From assembly GCA_902596985.1 (NCBI GenBank), contig CACJWR010000001.1, positions 1 through 64,000 of the forward strand: 64,000 nucleotides of DNA, read 5' to 3'. This document shows positions 35,404-45,212 of the stretch, piece after piece (the first letter of the stretch is position 1; every line of letters begins with the position of its first letter). Source of the stretch: an uncultured Alphaproteobacteria bacterium. Its GTDB lineage: Bacteria; Pseudomonadota; Alphaproteobacteria; Rhodobacterales; Rhodobacteraceae. A model generated the notes under the pieces. The model was not told the origin of the DNA and ran no database searches. It was given only the letters and a program-made list of their open reading frames with translations. The translations under genes were made by a program, and so were the position numbers.

Positions 35404-35563
35404 TTCCTCTAAACTCCCTTGACCATAAAAAAATTGCTTTGTCGTCATTTTACAATAAATAAACCCTAAATTTAACTCATATTTAGATTCAGAAAAATTA
35501 CAATATTTTTAAGTCTCACAATGATGTATGATAAAAACTTCGAGTAGAGCCGGATAATTTATA

Positions 35564-36982
35564 ATGGAAAAGCAAAATAAAAAATCAGAGCCTAGCTTTT
35601 ATGTAAATTTTAAGAAAGTTTACGCACGTAATATAGACAGCAATATAAGCTTGCTAAATTTTTTGAGGCATAATTGTAAATTTACTGGGACAAAAGAGGG
35701 GTGCTCAGAGGGAGACTGTGGTGCATGCTCTGTATTGATTTTTGATGAAAAAGGATCCTTAGCACCTGTAAACTCTTGTATTTTAAAGGTGGGACAAATA
35801 ATTGATAAAAATATAGTAACAATTGAAGGTGCTAGCAAATTAAGCTCTGCTAAACCTTTAATTCAAGCACTGAACTCCGAGGCGGCGTCGCAATGTGGGT
35901 TTTGCACACCTGGCTTTGTAATGGCAGCGCTTGCATTAAAAGAAAAACATAAAAGCCCTTCTGAGAGCATCATCCATGACTCTCTATCTGGAAACTTATG
36001 TCGCTGTACAGGGTATAGACCAATAGTGAACGGGATCCAATCTCTCAAAGAAAAAATAAGGTTGCCAATGCCCATAAATAGTAAAGGCCCAAAATTAAAG
36101 ACCGCAATTTTTGGAAAGACAACTTACATCTACCCAGATTCTAAAAAAGAACTAATTGAATTTATATCAAAGGAAAAAAATTATACTGTTTTGTCTGGAG
36201 GTACAGACTGGAACCTTGAAGCGGAAGACTCCAATTTTAAACAACAGAAAATATTATTTCTGAATAATATTAAAGAAATGTCTAAAATTAAGACCAAGAC
36301 TTCATCTTTTGAAATAGGAGCTTGTGTTACACTATCTAAATTCGAAGAGTTATGCCGTGAATTTTTCTCCCCCTTTCTGGATACAATTATTAGATTTGGT
36401 TCTCCACAGATTAGAACAGCCGCAACAGTTGGAGGGAATCTTGGGACATCGAGCCCTATTGGTGACCTAGCTCCCCTATTTTTCGTATTGGAGGCTGAGT
36501 TGTCTCTACTCGGTCCAAAAGGAGAAAGAACTATTCCGATTAAAGATTTTTTTAAGGGATATAGAAAAAATGCTCTAAAACGCAATGAGCTTATATACAA
36601 GGTTAAGGTACCAAAAACAAAAAAGGAAGATTCAATTTTTTCTTGGAAGCTATCAAAAAGATATGATCAAGATATATCAACTTTATCGCTGGCAGCCAAA
36701 TTTAAGATGGATAAAAACCACACTATAGAAAATATTATTTTATCTGCAGGGGGCGTAGGACCCACGCCTTTATTATTAGATAAAACGAGTAAATTATTAA
36801 AGGATAGTAATCTACGCTTTAACCAAAACTCTCTAATAACTGCTTTAAGTCATGATATTTCTCCAATAAGTGATCTTAGAGGGACAGCAAATTATCGATC
36901 GGCTGCAATGGTTGGATTGATAAAAAAAATGCAAAGATCCGTCACAAGTGGTGAGAAACAACATTCGATAATGAGTATTTGA
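35564..36982 (+). CDS. xdhA: Xanthine dehydrogenase small subunit (FeS and FAD)
   Basis: The 472-residue subunit carries two [2Fe-2S] clusters in its N-terminal 160 residues: GCSEGDCGACSVLI for the ferredoxin-like cluster and CGFCTPGFVMAALAL with LSGNLCRCTGYRPI for the second. The FAD domain follows (TVLSGGTDWNLEAE and ATVGGNLGTSSPIGDLAPLF), then the CO-dehydrogenase flavoprotein C-terminal domain. With XdhB it oxidises hypoxanthine and xanthine to urate and passes electrons to NAD. The stop TGA shares a base with the ATG of xdhB. Confidence 0.93.
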   Translation: MEKQNKKSEPSFYVNFKKVYARNIDSNISLLNFLRHNCKFTGTKEGCSEGDCGACSVLIFDEKGSLAPVNSCILKVGQIIDKNIVTIEGASKLSSAKPLIQALNSEAASQCGFCTPGFVMAALALKEKHKSPSESIIHDSLSGNLCRCTGYRPIVNGIQSLKEKIRLPMPINSKGPKLKTAIFGKTTYIYPDSKKELIEFISKEKNYTVLSGGTDWNLEAEDSNFKQQKILFLNNIKEMSKIKTKTSSFEIGACVTLSKFEELCREFFSPFLDTIIRFGSPQIRTAATVGGNLGTSSPIGDLAPLFFVLEAELSLLGPKGERTIPIKDFFKGYRKNALKRNELIYKVKVPKTKKEDSIFSWKLSKRYDQDISTLSLAAKFKMDKNHTIENIILSAGGVGPTPLLLDKTSKLLKDSNLRFNQNSLITALSHDISPISDLRGTANYRSAAMVGLIKKMQRSVTSGEKQHSIMSI

Positions 36983-39306
36983 TGGCGTTAGATAACAAAA
37001 ATAATATTTCAGTTGGAAAGTCTCACTACCAAGACTCGTCTTTTAGACAACTTACGGGAAGAGCCGAGTACATAGACGATATTCCATTGTCAGAAAATAC
37101 TTTGCATGGAGCTCTTATCCTCTCAGAAATACCATATGGTATGATAACTTCCATTGAGACCGAAAAAGCAAAAAAATTTGATCCAAGCATTACAGTTATT
37201 ACAGCAAAAGACATACCTGGTAGGAATGATATAGCGCCTATTTTTGCAGATGAGCCAATCTTTGCAGAAAAAGAGGTGACTTATGTAGGCCAACCTATCG
37301 GGCTGATTGTTGCTTCATCAATGGAGAGAGCAAGGGCAGCCGTAAATGAAGTGAAGATTGTCTATAAAAAAGATAAAAAACCGATATTAGACTTGGATTT
37401 AGCGTTCAAGAAAAAAAACTTCTTTTTAAAACCAATTCACTTTGAGAGAGGTAGGGCAAACGAACAGATTAAGCAGGCACCCCATAAACTTAAGGGTTCA
37501 TTTTCTATGGGAGGTCAAGATCACTTTTATTTGGAGACACATATTGCTCTTGCCATTCCCCATGAAAACTCTGAGTTCACAATCTGGTCAAGCACACAAC
37601 ACCCAACTGAAGTCCAGCATGGTGTATCCAACGTTTTAAATATTCCAGCGGCCAAGATCTCTAGTAAGGTCAGGAGACTTGGCGGTGGCTTTGGAGGTAA
37701 AGAAAGCCAATCAACAATATACGCCGCCATAGCAGCTCTAGGAGCATACATTTTGGATAAGCCTGTTAAGCTTCGTCTTAATCGCAAAGATGACATGGCA
37801 TCATCTGGGAAACGTCATGACTTTGAAGTAAAATACTCCGTAGGTTTCAACAAAAAAGGAAAAATTAAGGGATTAGATATAACATTGCTTAGCAATGCAG
37901 GTAATGTCTGCGACCTGTCAGCTCCTGTAATGTCGAGGGCATTGACCCATTTAGATAATTGTTACTCTTTTAAAGATTTTACAGCACGAGGCTATATATG
38001 CAAAACAAACACCGTTTCTAACACGGCGTTTAGAGGCTTTGGTGGCCCTCAAGGAATGCTTGCAATTGAGACTATTCTTGAAAGAGTTTCTCGATTTCTC
38101 GGAATCGATTTAGATGCGCTAAGACGTGAAAATTATTATTCCGCTAAAAATGGAATTAAAACACCCTATGGGCAAATAGTTAAAAATATTAAAATTGAAA
38201 AAATAATTAATGAGATGGAAACTTTCGCAGGTCTAGAAAAAAGAAAGCTTCTTGTAGAAAGGTTTAACACGTCGCAAATTAATAAAAATCAGCCTTACAG
38301 AAAAGGAATTGCCTTCATGCCTGCCAAGTTTGGGATATCTTTTAATAAGGTATCCTTAAATCAAGCAGGAGCATTAGTCCATGTATACACAGATGGTTCG
38401 GTGAGACTAAATCATGGCGGAACAGAGATGGGACAAGGCCTATTTACCAAAGTGGCTCAGGTCGTCTCAGAATGTTTCAACATTCCTTTAGACTATGTAC
38501 ATATTGCTGGAACGAATACCGATGAGGTCCCAAACACCTCAGCTACAGCTGCATCGTCTGGCTCCGATATTAATGGTATGGCTGCGTGGAAAGCAGCTAC
38601 TGTTATCAAACAAAGAATGCTTAAACACGCGAGCAAAGTTTTTAAAAAGCCACCCTCTTCTATTGAATTTAAGAACGGTCTGATACTGAGCGGAAATAAG
38701 AGCATGACTTTTAAGGAATTAGCATTTTCCTGCTGGGAAAACAGAATATCTCTTTCATCAACGGGCTTTTATAAAACACCAAAAATCTCATGGGATCAGG
38801 AAAAATTTAAGGGAAGCCCCTATTTTTATTTCACGTGGGGAGCGGCAGTATCGGAAGCAATTATAGATATTGATACAGGAGAAAGTCGAATACTTAGGGC
38901 AGACATCATTCAAGACTGTGGGAGCTCTCTCAACCCCCTAATTGATAGAGGGCAGATAGAAGGAGGTTTCATCCAGGGTATAGGATGGCTAACTTGTGAA
39001 GAACTATATTATAATCCAGAAGGCAAACTTTTAACTCTTGGCCCCTCAACGTATAAAATACCTGGAAGCCGAGATGTACCGCCTGAATTTAATATTAAGC
39101 TATTAGAGAATACTCCCAATGAAGAGAAGACAATATTTAGATCTAAAGCTGTCGGTGAGCCCCCTCTATTACTATCCATTTCTCACTTTTTGGCTTTGAA
39201 AAATGCCGTCTCAATGGCTAGCGAAACATCAAATGCAGATTTATTAAATGCTCCCGCAACACCTTCAAAAATTTTAGCTGCGGTGCATAATGATCACTCT
39301 ATGTAA
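36982..39306 (+). CDS. xdhB: Xanthine dehydrogenase large subunit (molybdopterin)
   Basis: A 774-residue molybdenum-cofactor subunit. Recognisable motifs are GQDHFYLETHIALAIP with the active-site glutamine region, RRLGGGFGGKESQ, NTAFRGFGGPQGMLAIE, LNHGGTEMGQGLFTKVAQ and, near the end, KAVGEPPLLLSISHFLALKNAV with the catalytic glutamate. The ATG at 36982 overlaps the xdhA stop by one base. The 3' end overlaps the convergent allA gene by 13 bases. The xdhC chaperone gene is not seen in this window. Confidence 0.93.
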   Translation: MALDNKNNISVGKSHYQDSSFRQLTGRAEYIDDIPLSENTLHGALILSEIPYGMITSIETEKAKKFDPSITVITAKDIPGRNDIAPIFADEPIFAEKEVTYVGQPIGLIVASSMERARAAVNEVKIVYKKDKKPILDLDLAFKKKNFFLKPIHFERGRANEQIKQAPHKLKGSFSMGGQDHFYLETHIALAIPHENSEFTIWSSTQHPTEVQHGVSNVLNIPAAKISSKVRRLGGGFGGKESQSTIYAAIAALGAYILDKPVKLRLNRKDDMASSGKRHDFEVKYSVGFNKKGKIKGLDITLLSNAGNVCDLSAPVMSRALTHLDNCYSFKDFTARGYICKTNTVSNTAFRGFGGPQGMLAIETILERVSRFLGIDLDALRRENYYSAKNGIKTPYGQIVKNIKIEKIINEMETFAGLEKRKLLVERFNTSQINKNQPYRKGIAFMPAKFGISFNKVSLNQAGALVHVYTDGSVRLNHGGTEMGQGLFTKVAQVVSECFNIPLDYVHIAGTNTDEVPNTSATAASSGSDINGMAAWKAATVIKQRMLKHASKVFKKPPSSIEFKNGLILSGNKSMTFKELAFSCWENRISLSSTGFYKTPKISWDQEKFKGSPYFYFTWGAAVSEAIIDIDTGESRILRADIIQDCGSSLNPLIDRGQIEGGFIQGIGWLTCEELYYNPEGKLLTLGPSTYKIPGSRDVPPEFNIKLLENTPNEEKTIFRSKAVGEPPLLLSISHFLALKNAVSMASETSNADLLNAPATPSKILAAVHNDHSM

Positions 39307-39809
39307 ATCTCATTACCATTGCTTTGAAAAAAAAACTCTCTCAAATTTTCTTTGCCTGCATCCAATGCTGATGATCTATCGATAACCAAAAAATCTTGAG
39401 CTGTATTAACGAGCAGTGGAAAATGCCAAACTTTTGGATTGTAATTTATACCTACATTACCTGGCACTTTGAAATACTTGATTGAAGAAAGATCTGGGGA
39501 TCCGTCATTATCATTTGCCACGACTACTTGCCAATCTATTTTTTGTATTGGCATAAATGCTTGAGATGCCAGAGGATGCATCTCCAGATAATCAATTTTT
39601 ATCGGTCTTTTTCTAGGAGTAGCAGAAAATATTGAAATGATTGGATTGGCTTTTTTGTCCAGCACTTGTACCGTCGCTACCTCATCAAACCTCTCACAAT
39701 ATCCCTGATTTATCAGAAATTTATTATTTTCCATCCCTTTTGAAATTACATCACCAAAAGGTTCGAATAATTTCTGGCTTATGGTCAGCTTTTCTAAATT
39801 TAAATGCAT
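39294..39809 (-). CDS. allA: Ureidoglycolate lyase
   Basis: AllA splits ureidoglycolate into glyoxylate and urea, the last step of the allantoin pathway. The 171-residue protein has the family pattern: KFLINQGYCERFDEVATV, LEMHPLASQAFMPI, VGINYNPKVWHFPLLV and DFLVIDR. The two histidines in MHPLASQ and VWHFPL belong to the conserved core. It is the last gene of the minus-strand uraH-puuD-puuE-alc-allA operon, one base from the alc stop. Confidence 0.9.
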   Translation of the reverse strand: MHLNLEKLTISQKLFEPFGDVISKGMENNKFLINQGYCERFDEVATVQVLDKKANPIISIFSATPRKRPIKIDYLEMHPLASQAFMPIQKIDWQVVVANDNDGSPDLSSIKYFKVPGNVGINYNPKVWHFPLLVNTAQDFLVIDRSSALDAGKENLREFFFQSNGNEIYIE

Positions 39810-39810
39810 T

Positions 39811-40806
39811 TTAGCTTACTGGTTGACCAAAAATTCGAAATCTCGAAACTCCCCCATCAGGATAGATGTTTAATCTCACGTGGGAGACCGTATTTTCGTG
39901 TAAGAAATCATTTTTTCCAAAGTTATGAATAAAGTCTGGTTTGCATTTTTTCTCATCTAAAAAAAATTCCCAGTTACTAGAAGCTTCAAATGCTTTTATT
40001 TTGTCTTTTTCATTTTTTAAATCAATTGTTTGAATTGAAGCTCTATCTGGAAAATTACCCTTGAAGTGACAGGTATCTATTTCTACATTCGAAATCAGCC
40101 CAGGTGTTCCTAATTCAATGATTATAAAATCATTTCCAGGGACACGCCTACGCCGAGTCTCCCACCCGTCACCCATTGTAGTTCCTCTACCTTCAGAAAG
40201 GAGAGCGTTTACATTGCCATAGTGTGCGTTATTATACCCAATGATTTTGCCTCCATTTTTTAGAGCAGACAATTCTAAGTCTTTAGATAGATCCTGAGAA
40301 AAGGGAATAAGATCTCCAAAAAGTCTAAGCCGCGCTACACCTCCATCTGGGAAAATATTTAATCTTACGTAGGTTATATTTTGATTTTTTAGGAGCTTAA
40401 ATTCATTTATGTGATCTCCTTTCAAAATCTGTTTTTCAAGAAGTGTGTGCCAGTCCAAAGATCCTGCTTCATAACTATGGTTAGATGAGAAATCTAGCGA
40501 GGCAGCTGGCGGATAGTTACCAGTAAAATGACTAGTATCAATTATTACATCCTCTATAGAACATCTGCCTCCTAAGCCAATTATAGCCCAGTCGTTTCCT
40601 TCTACTCTTTTTCTACGGCTTTCCCAACCATCCATCCATTTTCCATGATCATCATATTTATCGTCAATGAAAATGGGATCAGTGTCATTTAACATTCGAT
40701 CACATTTTGCAAAAAAGTCGTCAGACACATCAATGATTTTTGCCCCTGCTTTCGGTGATGCCAAATTAACCTTTTTTGATACTATTAATTTGTCTTCATT
40801 TTTCAT
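39811..40806 (-). CDS. alc: Allantoicase
   Basis: Allantoicase hydrolyses allantoate to ureidoglycolate and urea. The 331-residue protein consists of two similar jelly-roll repeats: GKWMDGWESRRKRVEGNDWAII...DTSHFTGNYPP...RLNIFPDGGVARLRLFG and GDGWETRRRRVPGNDFIIIELG...DTCHFKGNFPD...RLNIYPDGGVSRFRIFG. This duplication is typical. TTG 40836 is possible, but ATG 40806 (MKNEDKLIVSKKVNL) has AAAGG nine bases before it. The N-terminus overlaps the 3' end of puuE by 11 bases. Confidence 0.92.
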   Translation of the reverse strand: MKNEDKLIVSKKVNLASPKAGAKIIDVSDDFFAKCDRMLNDTDPIFIDDKYDDHGKWMDGWESRRKRVEGNDWAIIGLGGRCSIEDVIIDTSHFTGNYPPAASLDFSSNHSYEAGSLDWHTLLEKQILKGDHINEFKLLKNQNITYVRLNIFPDGGVARLRLFGDLIPFSQDLSKDLELSALKNGGKIIGYNNAHYGNVNALLSEGRGTTMGDGWETRRRRVPGNDFIIIELGTPGLISNVEIDTCHFKGNFPDRASIQTIDLKNEKDKIKAFEASSNWEFFLDEKKCKPDFIHNFGKNDFLHENTVSHVRLNIYPDGGVSRFRIFGQPVS

Positions 40807-41713
40807 GTGGTAGTACCTTTCTCCAATGCCTCGCAATTCCTATTCTAGTTGTAAACCAGACATCGCTGAATGACTGAATGTAATCAACAAACCTTTTTAG
40901 TGCTGGGAACCTTCCCGGTCTTCCAATTATACGACAATGAAGTCCAATGTTCATAATCTTAGAACCTTCATGCCTTTCTTCGTATAGACAGTCAAAACTA
41001 TCCTTAAGATAATTAAAAAAATGCTCGCCATTATGAAATCCTTGCGGGGTTAGAAATCTCATGTCATTAGTATCAAGAGTGTAAGGTATAATTAAGTGCG
41101 GCTTTTTTGTCATTTTAGACCAAAATGGTAAGTCATCACTATAGTCGTCTGAGTCATAAAGAAAGCCCCCTTCTTCACAAACCAAATCCCTTGTATTCTC
41201 TGAGGTACGACCTGTGTACCAACCCATAGGTCTTTCTCCACAAATTCTTTTTTGAATCTCTATTGCTTTTTGCATATGCTCTTTTTCAGTGGCTCTGGGC
41301 ACATCTTTGTAGTTTATCCATCTTAGTCCATGGGAACATATCTCATGATTATCTTTCAAAATTTGATCTACAATTCTTGGATTTTCTTCCAAAGCTTGTG
41401 CTACAGCGAAAATTGTTATCGGGATTTGTCTTTCTCTGAATAGTTTTAAAATTCGCCAAACACCGGCTCTAGTACCATATTCATATAAACTTTCCATAGA
41501 CATGTGTCGTTGACCAAAAAATGGCTCGGCACCTATGATCTCTGAAAGAAAAGTCTCGGAATGCTTATCTCCATAGATTATTGAATTTTCACCACCTTCT
41601 TCTAAGTTCAAAACGAATTGAACCGCCAACTTTCTACCCCCTGGCCAGCTAAAGTGAGGAATTTCGCCATGGTAACCTTCTAGATCTCTGAGTTTCGTTT
41701 CCATACTGCTCAC
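40796..41713 (-). CDS. puuE: Allantoinase, polysaccharide-deacetylase type
   Basis: PuuE opens the hydantoin ring of allantoin. It is a 305-residue cofactor-light allantoinase of the carbohydrate-esterase-4 fold, unrelated to AllB. LAVQFVLNLEEGGENSIIYGD at the N-terminus, EIGAEPFFGQRHMSMESLYEYG-like sequence around residue 42-65, EICSHGLRWINY and MGWYTGRTSENTRDL are its signature. The GTG start (41713) overlaps the puuD stop in GTGA, and ATG 41704 is an alternative. It belongs to the urate operon. Confidence 0.9.
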   Translation of the reverse strand: MSSMETKLRDLEGYHGEIPHFSWPGGRKLAVQFVLNLEEGGENSIIYGDKHSETFLSEIIGAEPFFGQRHMSMESLYEYGTRAGVWRILKLFRERQIPITIFAVAQALEENPRIVDQILKDNHEICSHGLRWINYKDVPRATEKEHMQKAIEIQKRICGERPMGWYTGRTSENTRDLVCEEGGFLYDSDDYSDDLPFWSKMTKKPHLIIPYTLDTNDMRFLTPQGFHNGEHFFNYLKDSFDCLYEERHEGSKIMNIGLHCRIIGRPGRFPALKRFVDYIQSFSDVWFTTRIGIARHWRKVLPHEK

Positions 41714-42945
41714 TTCTCTTCTCTTAATATTTCCTCGATCTTATGAAAAAGGTTTGCGTACAATAACCGCTCTTCGTCTTCTAAAAAAGTAATATTGCCA
41801 GGTGGCATCGCCCTTGACGCTGCAACCTGCTTATAAATAGTTTCATAGTTATTAATCAAGTGACTGAATTCGCTCAAATAAACCCCTTTAGGAGGTTTTT
41901 TCATTCCTTCCCAAGATGGCTCCATAACATGGCAAGTGGAACATTTATAAGCTGTCACCTCCATAATGTTATCTTTGAATTCTTTTGAAAATGAGCTTTC
42001 GATTAGGCTTAGCTTTTCTGGCGATAGTTGGTCCAAACTAGGTTCGTCAACTTCAGACAACATTAGAGAACCCCATGATAGGATTACAATTGGAATTGCA
42101 ACCCAATACGGGCTCTTGTTACCAGCGTGTCTCTCATTAAAAAAATGTCTAACAAGGCCTCCTATAATTATGGTCAATACAATTATCACCCAAGAATAGG
42201 AGGTAGCATAGGTGGTAGGATAATGATTGCCGATCATTATAAAGATTACAGGAAGGGTCAAATAGTTGTTGTGAAGAGATCTTTGTTTTGCACGGATACC
42301 AAATTTAGGGCTGGGTGTCTTCTTGGCGATTAATTGTGCTACAACTTTTTTCTGACCTGGAATAATTACCATCAGAACATTTGCTACCATTATCGTACCA
42401 AGAGTTACTCCCATCTGCATAAAAGCCCCTCTCGAACTAAGTAATGAATAGGATGCCCAAGACAAAAATGCAAAAAATATTAATAGTACAATTGACAATA
42501 CTAAATTAGATTTGCCAACCAGCAATCTGCATATTAGATCGTATATCACCCATCCAAATATAACACCTGCTATTGATATTAAAACAGCAGCAGTTTTGGA
42601 TAATTCAATTTTTTCATAATCAATTAGATATAGTTCAGCACCAAGATAGTAGACGAGTATGAATAGCGCTGCACCGGTAATCCATGTAGCATAAGCCTCC
42701 CACTTAAACCAAGTTAAGTGATCGGGTAGATGATTTGGAGCCACGAGATATTTTACCAAATTATAAAAACCACCTCCATGAACTTGCCAAGCCTCTCCGT
42801 GTGCCTCTTTAGGTAATGAGGATGATTTTCTTAGACTTAGGTCGAGCGCAATAAAATAAAAGCTAGATCCTATCCATGCAATTCCAGCAATTACATGAAA
42901 CCATCGAACCATAAATTCTATCCACTCAAGATAATCAAAATCCAT
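41710..42945 (-). CDS. puuD: Membrane urate hydroxylase with cytochrome c domain
   Basis: PuuD oxidises urate to 5-hydroxyisourate. The first 300 residues hold eight or so membrane helices (LEWIEFMVRWFHVIAGIAWIG at the start, with conserved histidines), and the C-terminal 100 residues are a c-type cytochrome domain with the haem motif CSTCH in AYKCSTCHVMEPSWEG. Electrons therefore go to the respiratory chain, and no hydrogen peroxide is made as with soluble uricases. The length of 411 is normal. It is second in the operon, two bases after uraH. Confidence 0.92.
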   Translation of the reverse strand: MDFDYLEWIEFMVRWFHVIAGIAWIGSSFYFIALDLSLRKSSSLPKEAHGEAWQVHGGGFYNLVKYLVAPNHLPDHLTWFKWEAYATWITGAALFILVYYLGAELYLIDYEKIELSKTAAVLISIAGVIFGWVIYDLICRLLVGKSNLVLSIVLLIFFAFLSWASYSLLSSRGAFMQMGVTLGTIMVANVLMVIIPGQKKVVAQLIAKKTPSPKFGIRAKQRSLHNNYLTLPVIFIMIGNHYPTTYATSYSWVIIVLTIIIGGLVRHFFNERHAGNKSPYWVAIPIVILSWGSLMLSEVDEPSLDQLSPEKLSLIESSFSKEFKDNIMEVTAYKCSTCHVMEPSWEGMKKPPKGVYLSEFSHLINNYETIYKQVAASRAMPPGNITFLEDEERLLYANLFHKIEEILREEK

Positions 42946-42947
42946 GC

Positions 42948-43301
42948 TTAACTGCCTCGATAGGTACTGTAGCCGAACTTAGATAGTAACAGAGGGACAT
43001 GATAGTGTTGCTTTAGGTCATTAATTTGAAAGCAGATAGAAATATTATCAAAAAATAAATCCGTTTCTTTCATTTTATGTTTTGCCACCAAATATTTTCC
43101 AGCATGAAATACCATTTCATACCATCCTTCTCGAATATTTGACTGATCAAATATTGGCTTATTTAATCTTCCATCAGAATTGGTTACAAAATGAGCAATC
43201 AATTCTTTCCTGTCTGACTGCGTAGTATAAAAACTAATTTCAAGTGCATCCGCCGGTTTCCCTATCGTCAAATCTAAAACATGTGTGGTAAGACCTGTCA
43301 T
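42948..43301 (-). CDS. uraH: 5-hydroxyisourate hydrolase
   Basis: A 117-residue transthyretin-related protein. LTTHVLDLTIGKPADAL carries the first active-site histidine, DGRLNKPI the conserved arginine-containing loop, and the C-terminus is the diagnostic YRGS. It converts 5-hydroxyisourate to OHCU. It opens the minus-strand operon; the divergent gene is uraD, the next enzyme in the pathway. Confidence 0.93.
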   Translation of the reverse strand: MTGLTTHVLDLTIGKPADALEISFYTTQSDRKELIAHFVTNSDGRLNKPIFDQSNIREGWYEMVFHAGKYLVAKHKMKETDLFFDNISICFQINDLKQHYHVPLLLSKFGYSTYRGS

Positions 43302-43378
43302 TTATTAAAAGCTCTTTTTTTTTTGTTATTACATGGTAACTATAACGAGACAAAAAACAACCAAAGAAAAGGCAACCG

Positions 43379-43861
43379 TTGGAGCAAGAAAAATTCATTA
43401 GGCATTATGGCAGCTTGTATGAAAATTCACCTCATATAGCGCTTGCAATATATGAGAACCATCGTTTGGATACCTTGTCACCCTTGGAAATATTGAGCTT
43501 AATGAAGGATTACGTAACGATGATGGATCATCAATCCAAAATGAAACTAATTTTAGAACATCCAGAATTAGGTATTAAGAGGGGACAACAGAACAACCTA
43601 ACAGCCCATTCAAAGCGAGAACAAAACCGAGCTGGTCTAGATAATCTTTCTGGAAGTGAATATAATCTTTTGAGCAGGTTGAACAAAGACTACATGAATA
43701 AATTCAAATTTCCTTTTATTATCGCTGTATCAGGCTTAAAAAAAGAAGAAGTATTTAGAAATATTCAGGTAAGGCTACAAAATACCGTTGAAACAGAGTT
43801 TGATACCGCTTTAAAGGAGATACACAAAATTGCAGAAATAAGGCTTAAAAATCAGCAGTAA
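43379..43861 (+). CDS. uraD: OHCU decarboxylase
   Basis: UraD decarboxylates OHCU to S-allantoin. The 160-residue helical protein has the catalytic histidine region LILEHPELGIKRGQ, the motif SKREQNRAGLDNLS, and FKFPFIIAVSGLKKEEVF...RLQNTVETEFDTALKEIHKIAEIRL, all typical. The start is TTG 43379 with AAAAGG six bases upstream; no ATG is near. It is divergent from uraH and convergent with guaD. Confidence 0.9.
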   Translation: MEQEKFIRHYGSLYENSPHIALAIYENHRLDTLSPLEILSLMKDYVTMMDHQSKMKLILEHPELGIKRGQQNNLTAHSKREQNRAGLDNLSGSEYNLLSRLNKDYMNKFKFPFIIAVSGLKKEEVFRNIQVRLQNTVETEFDTALKEIHKIAEIRLKNQQ

Positions 43862-43863
43862 GG

Positions 43864-45150
43864 TTATTTAATTTTTTTGCCGGCAATAAATACCGAGTCT
43901 ATCGCTCGATCATCTCCTAAGGTCTGAAGGATAAATAGTTCTTCTCCAATCGTTTTACACTTTTCCATTCTATGTCTCATTAAAGGGGTACTTTTACTAT
44001 TTAAAACTATCAAGTCAGCATAGTTTCCGGTCTTGATTGTTCCTATTTGATCCTGAAGTCCTAGACACTCTGCATTACCCATAGTTGACCAAAAGTATGA
44101 AGCTAGGGGATTAAGGCTATAGTTTTCTAATTGCTGAATTTTGTACGCTTCGTCCAGCGTTCTTAACATTGAGAAGGATGTACCGCCTCCTACATCTGTT
44201 GCTATTGCGGTTCTTACTCCTTTCTCTTCTAACTCTTTAAATTTAAATAGCCCACTTCCTAGAAATAGGTTTGATGTTGGGCAATGGACAGCAATGGACT
44301 TGGTTTCTTTCATTCTCTCGATCTCGTTCATTTCCAAGTGTATAGAATGAGCTAATAATGTTTTGTTCGAGAGCAACTTATATTTGTCATAAATAGATAG
44401 GTAATCTTTTTGATCTGGAAATAGTTCCAGTGTTGTTTTAATTTCGTCTATATTTTCAGATAGATGTGTTTGCACATAACACGATTTATTTTCAGCGCAT
44501 AAGGTTTGAGAAACTTCCATCAACTCAGGAGTGGACGTTATTGCAAATCTAGGTGTTATTGCATATTTGCAACGGCTGACATTATGCCACTTACTAATTA
44601 TCTTTTTGCTACTTAAATAGCTTTTATCTGCTTTCTCTAGAACTTTATCTGGCGCATTCCTATCCATCAATACGTTACCAGCAATAACACACATGTTTCT
44701 TCTAAGCGCTTCCTGAAATAGATATTCTACTGAATTAGGATGCACTGATCCAAATGAAACGGAAGTTGTAATACCATTATGATTTAATAAATCTAAAAAT
44801 ATTTCTGACTCTCTATCACAATGCTCATCATCAACAAATAAGCTTTCATTTGGAAAAGTATATTTATTCAGCCATTCAAGTAATTTTGTTCCATATGATG
44901 CGATTACCTGTGTTTGGGGGAAATGATTGTGTAGATCTATAAACCCAGGAAAGATTATTTTAGATCCAAAATCTATTGTTTCAGTATTCTCGTATTTCTT
45001 ACTAAGTTTGGAATAATCATCGACTTCAATGATAATTCCTTTATCATCAAATGTTACTCCTCCTTTTTCTAAATAGATGTAGCTACCAGTGTCATTAATA
45101 TCTGCTGGTTTCCTCAAAAACGAAAAAATTCTTCCTTTTAATATTTTCAT
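43864..45150 (-). CDS. guaD: Guanine deaminase
   Basis: GuaD turns guanine into xanthine and ammonia. This 428-residue amidohydrolase has the metal site FPGFIDLHNHFPQTQVIASYG (HxH plus FPQ, which marks guanine deaminases), QTHLSENIDEI with a histidine ligand, LAHSIHL, and IATDVGGGTSFSM with the metal aspartate. It supplies xanthine to XdhAB. It lies downstream of the nucleoside importer genes but is separated from them by a strong hairpin. Confidence 0.9.
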   Translation of the reverse strand: MKILKGRIFSFLRKPADINDTGSYIYLEKGGVTFDDKGIIIEVDDYSKLSKKYENTETIDFGSKIIFPGFIDLHNHFPQTQVIASYGTKLLEWLNKYTFPNESLFVDDEHCDRESEIFLDLLNHNGITTSVSFGSVHPNSVEYLFQEALRRNMCVIAGNVLMDRNAPDKVLEKADKSYLSSKKIISKWHNVSRCKYAITPRFAITSTPELMEVSQTLCAENKSCYVQTHLSENIDEIKTTLELFPDQKDYLSIYDKYKLLSNKTLLAHSIHLEMNEIERMKETKSIAVHCPTSNLFLGSGLFKFKELEEKGVRTAIATDVGGGTSFSMLRTLDEAYKIQQLENYSLNPLASYFWSTMGNAECLGLQDQIGTIKTGNYADLIVLNSKSTPLMRHRMEKCKTIGEELFILQTLGDDRAIDSVFIAGKKIK

Positions 45151-45165
45151 TTTTTACAAGTCTCC

Positions 45166-45196
45166 AAAAAAAAGGCCCTTTATAGGGCCTTTTTTA
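45166..45196. terminator. Intrinsic terminator between bmp and guaD
   Basis: An A-rich run, GGCCCT, TTAT, AGGGCC and a T run form a near-perfect inverted repeat (AAAAAGGCCC with GGGCCTTTTT). It can terminate on either strand. In its place it would reduce read-through from the ABC importer operon into guaD. Confidence 0.85.
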
Positions 45197-45212
45197 TTTT
45201 CTGTAGGTTACA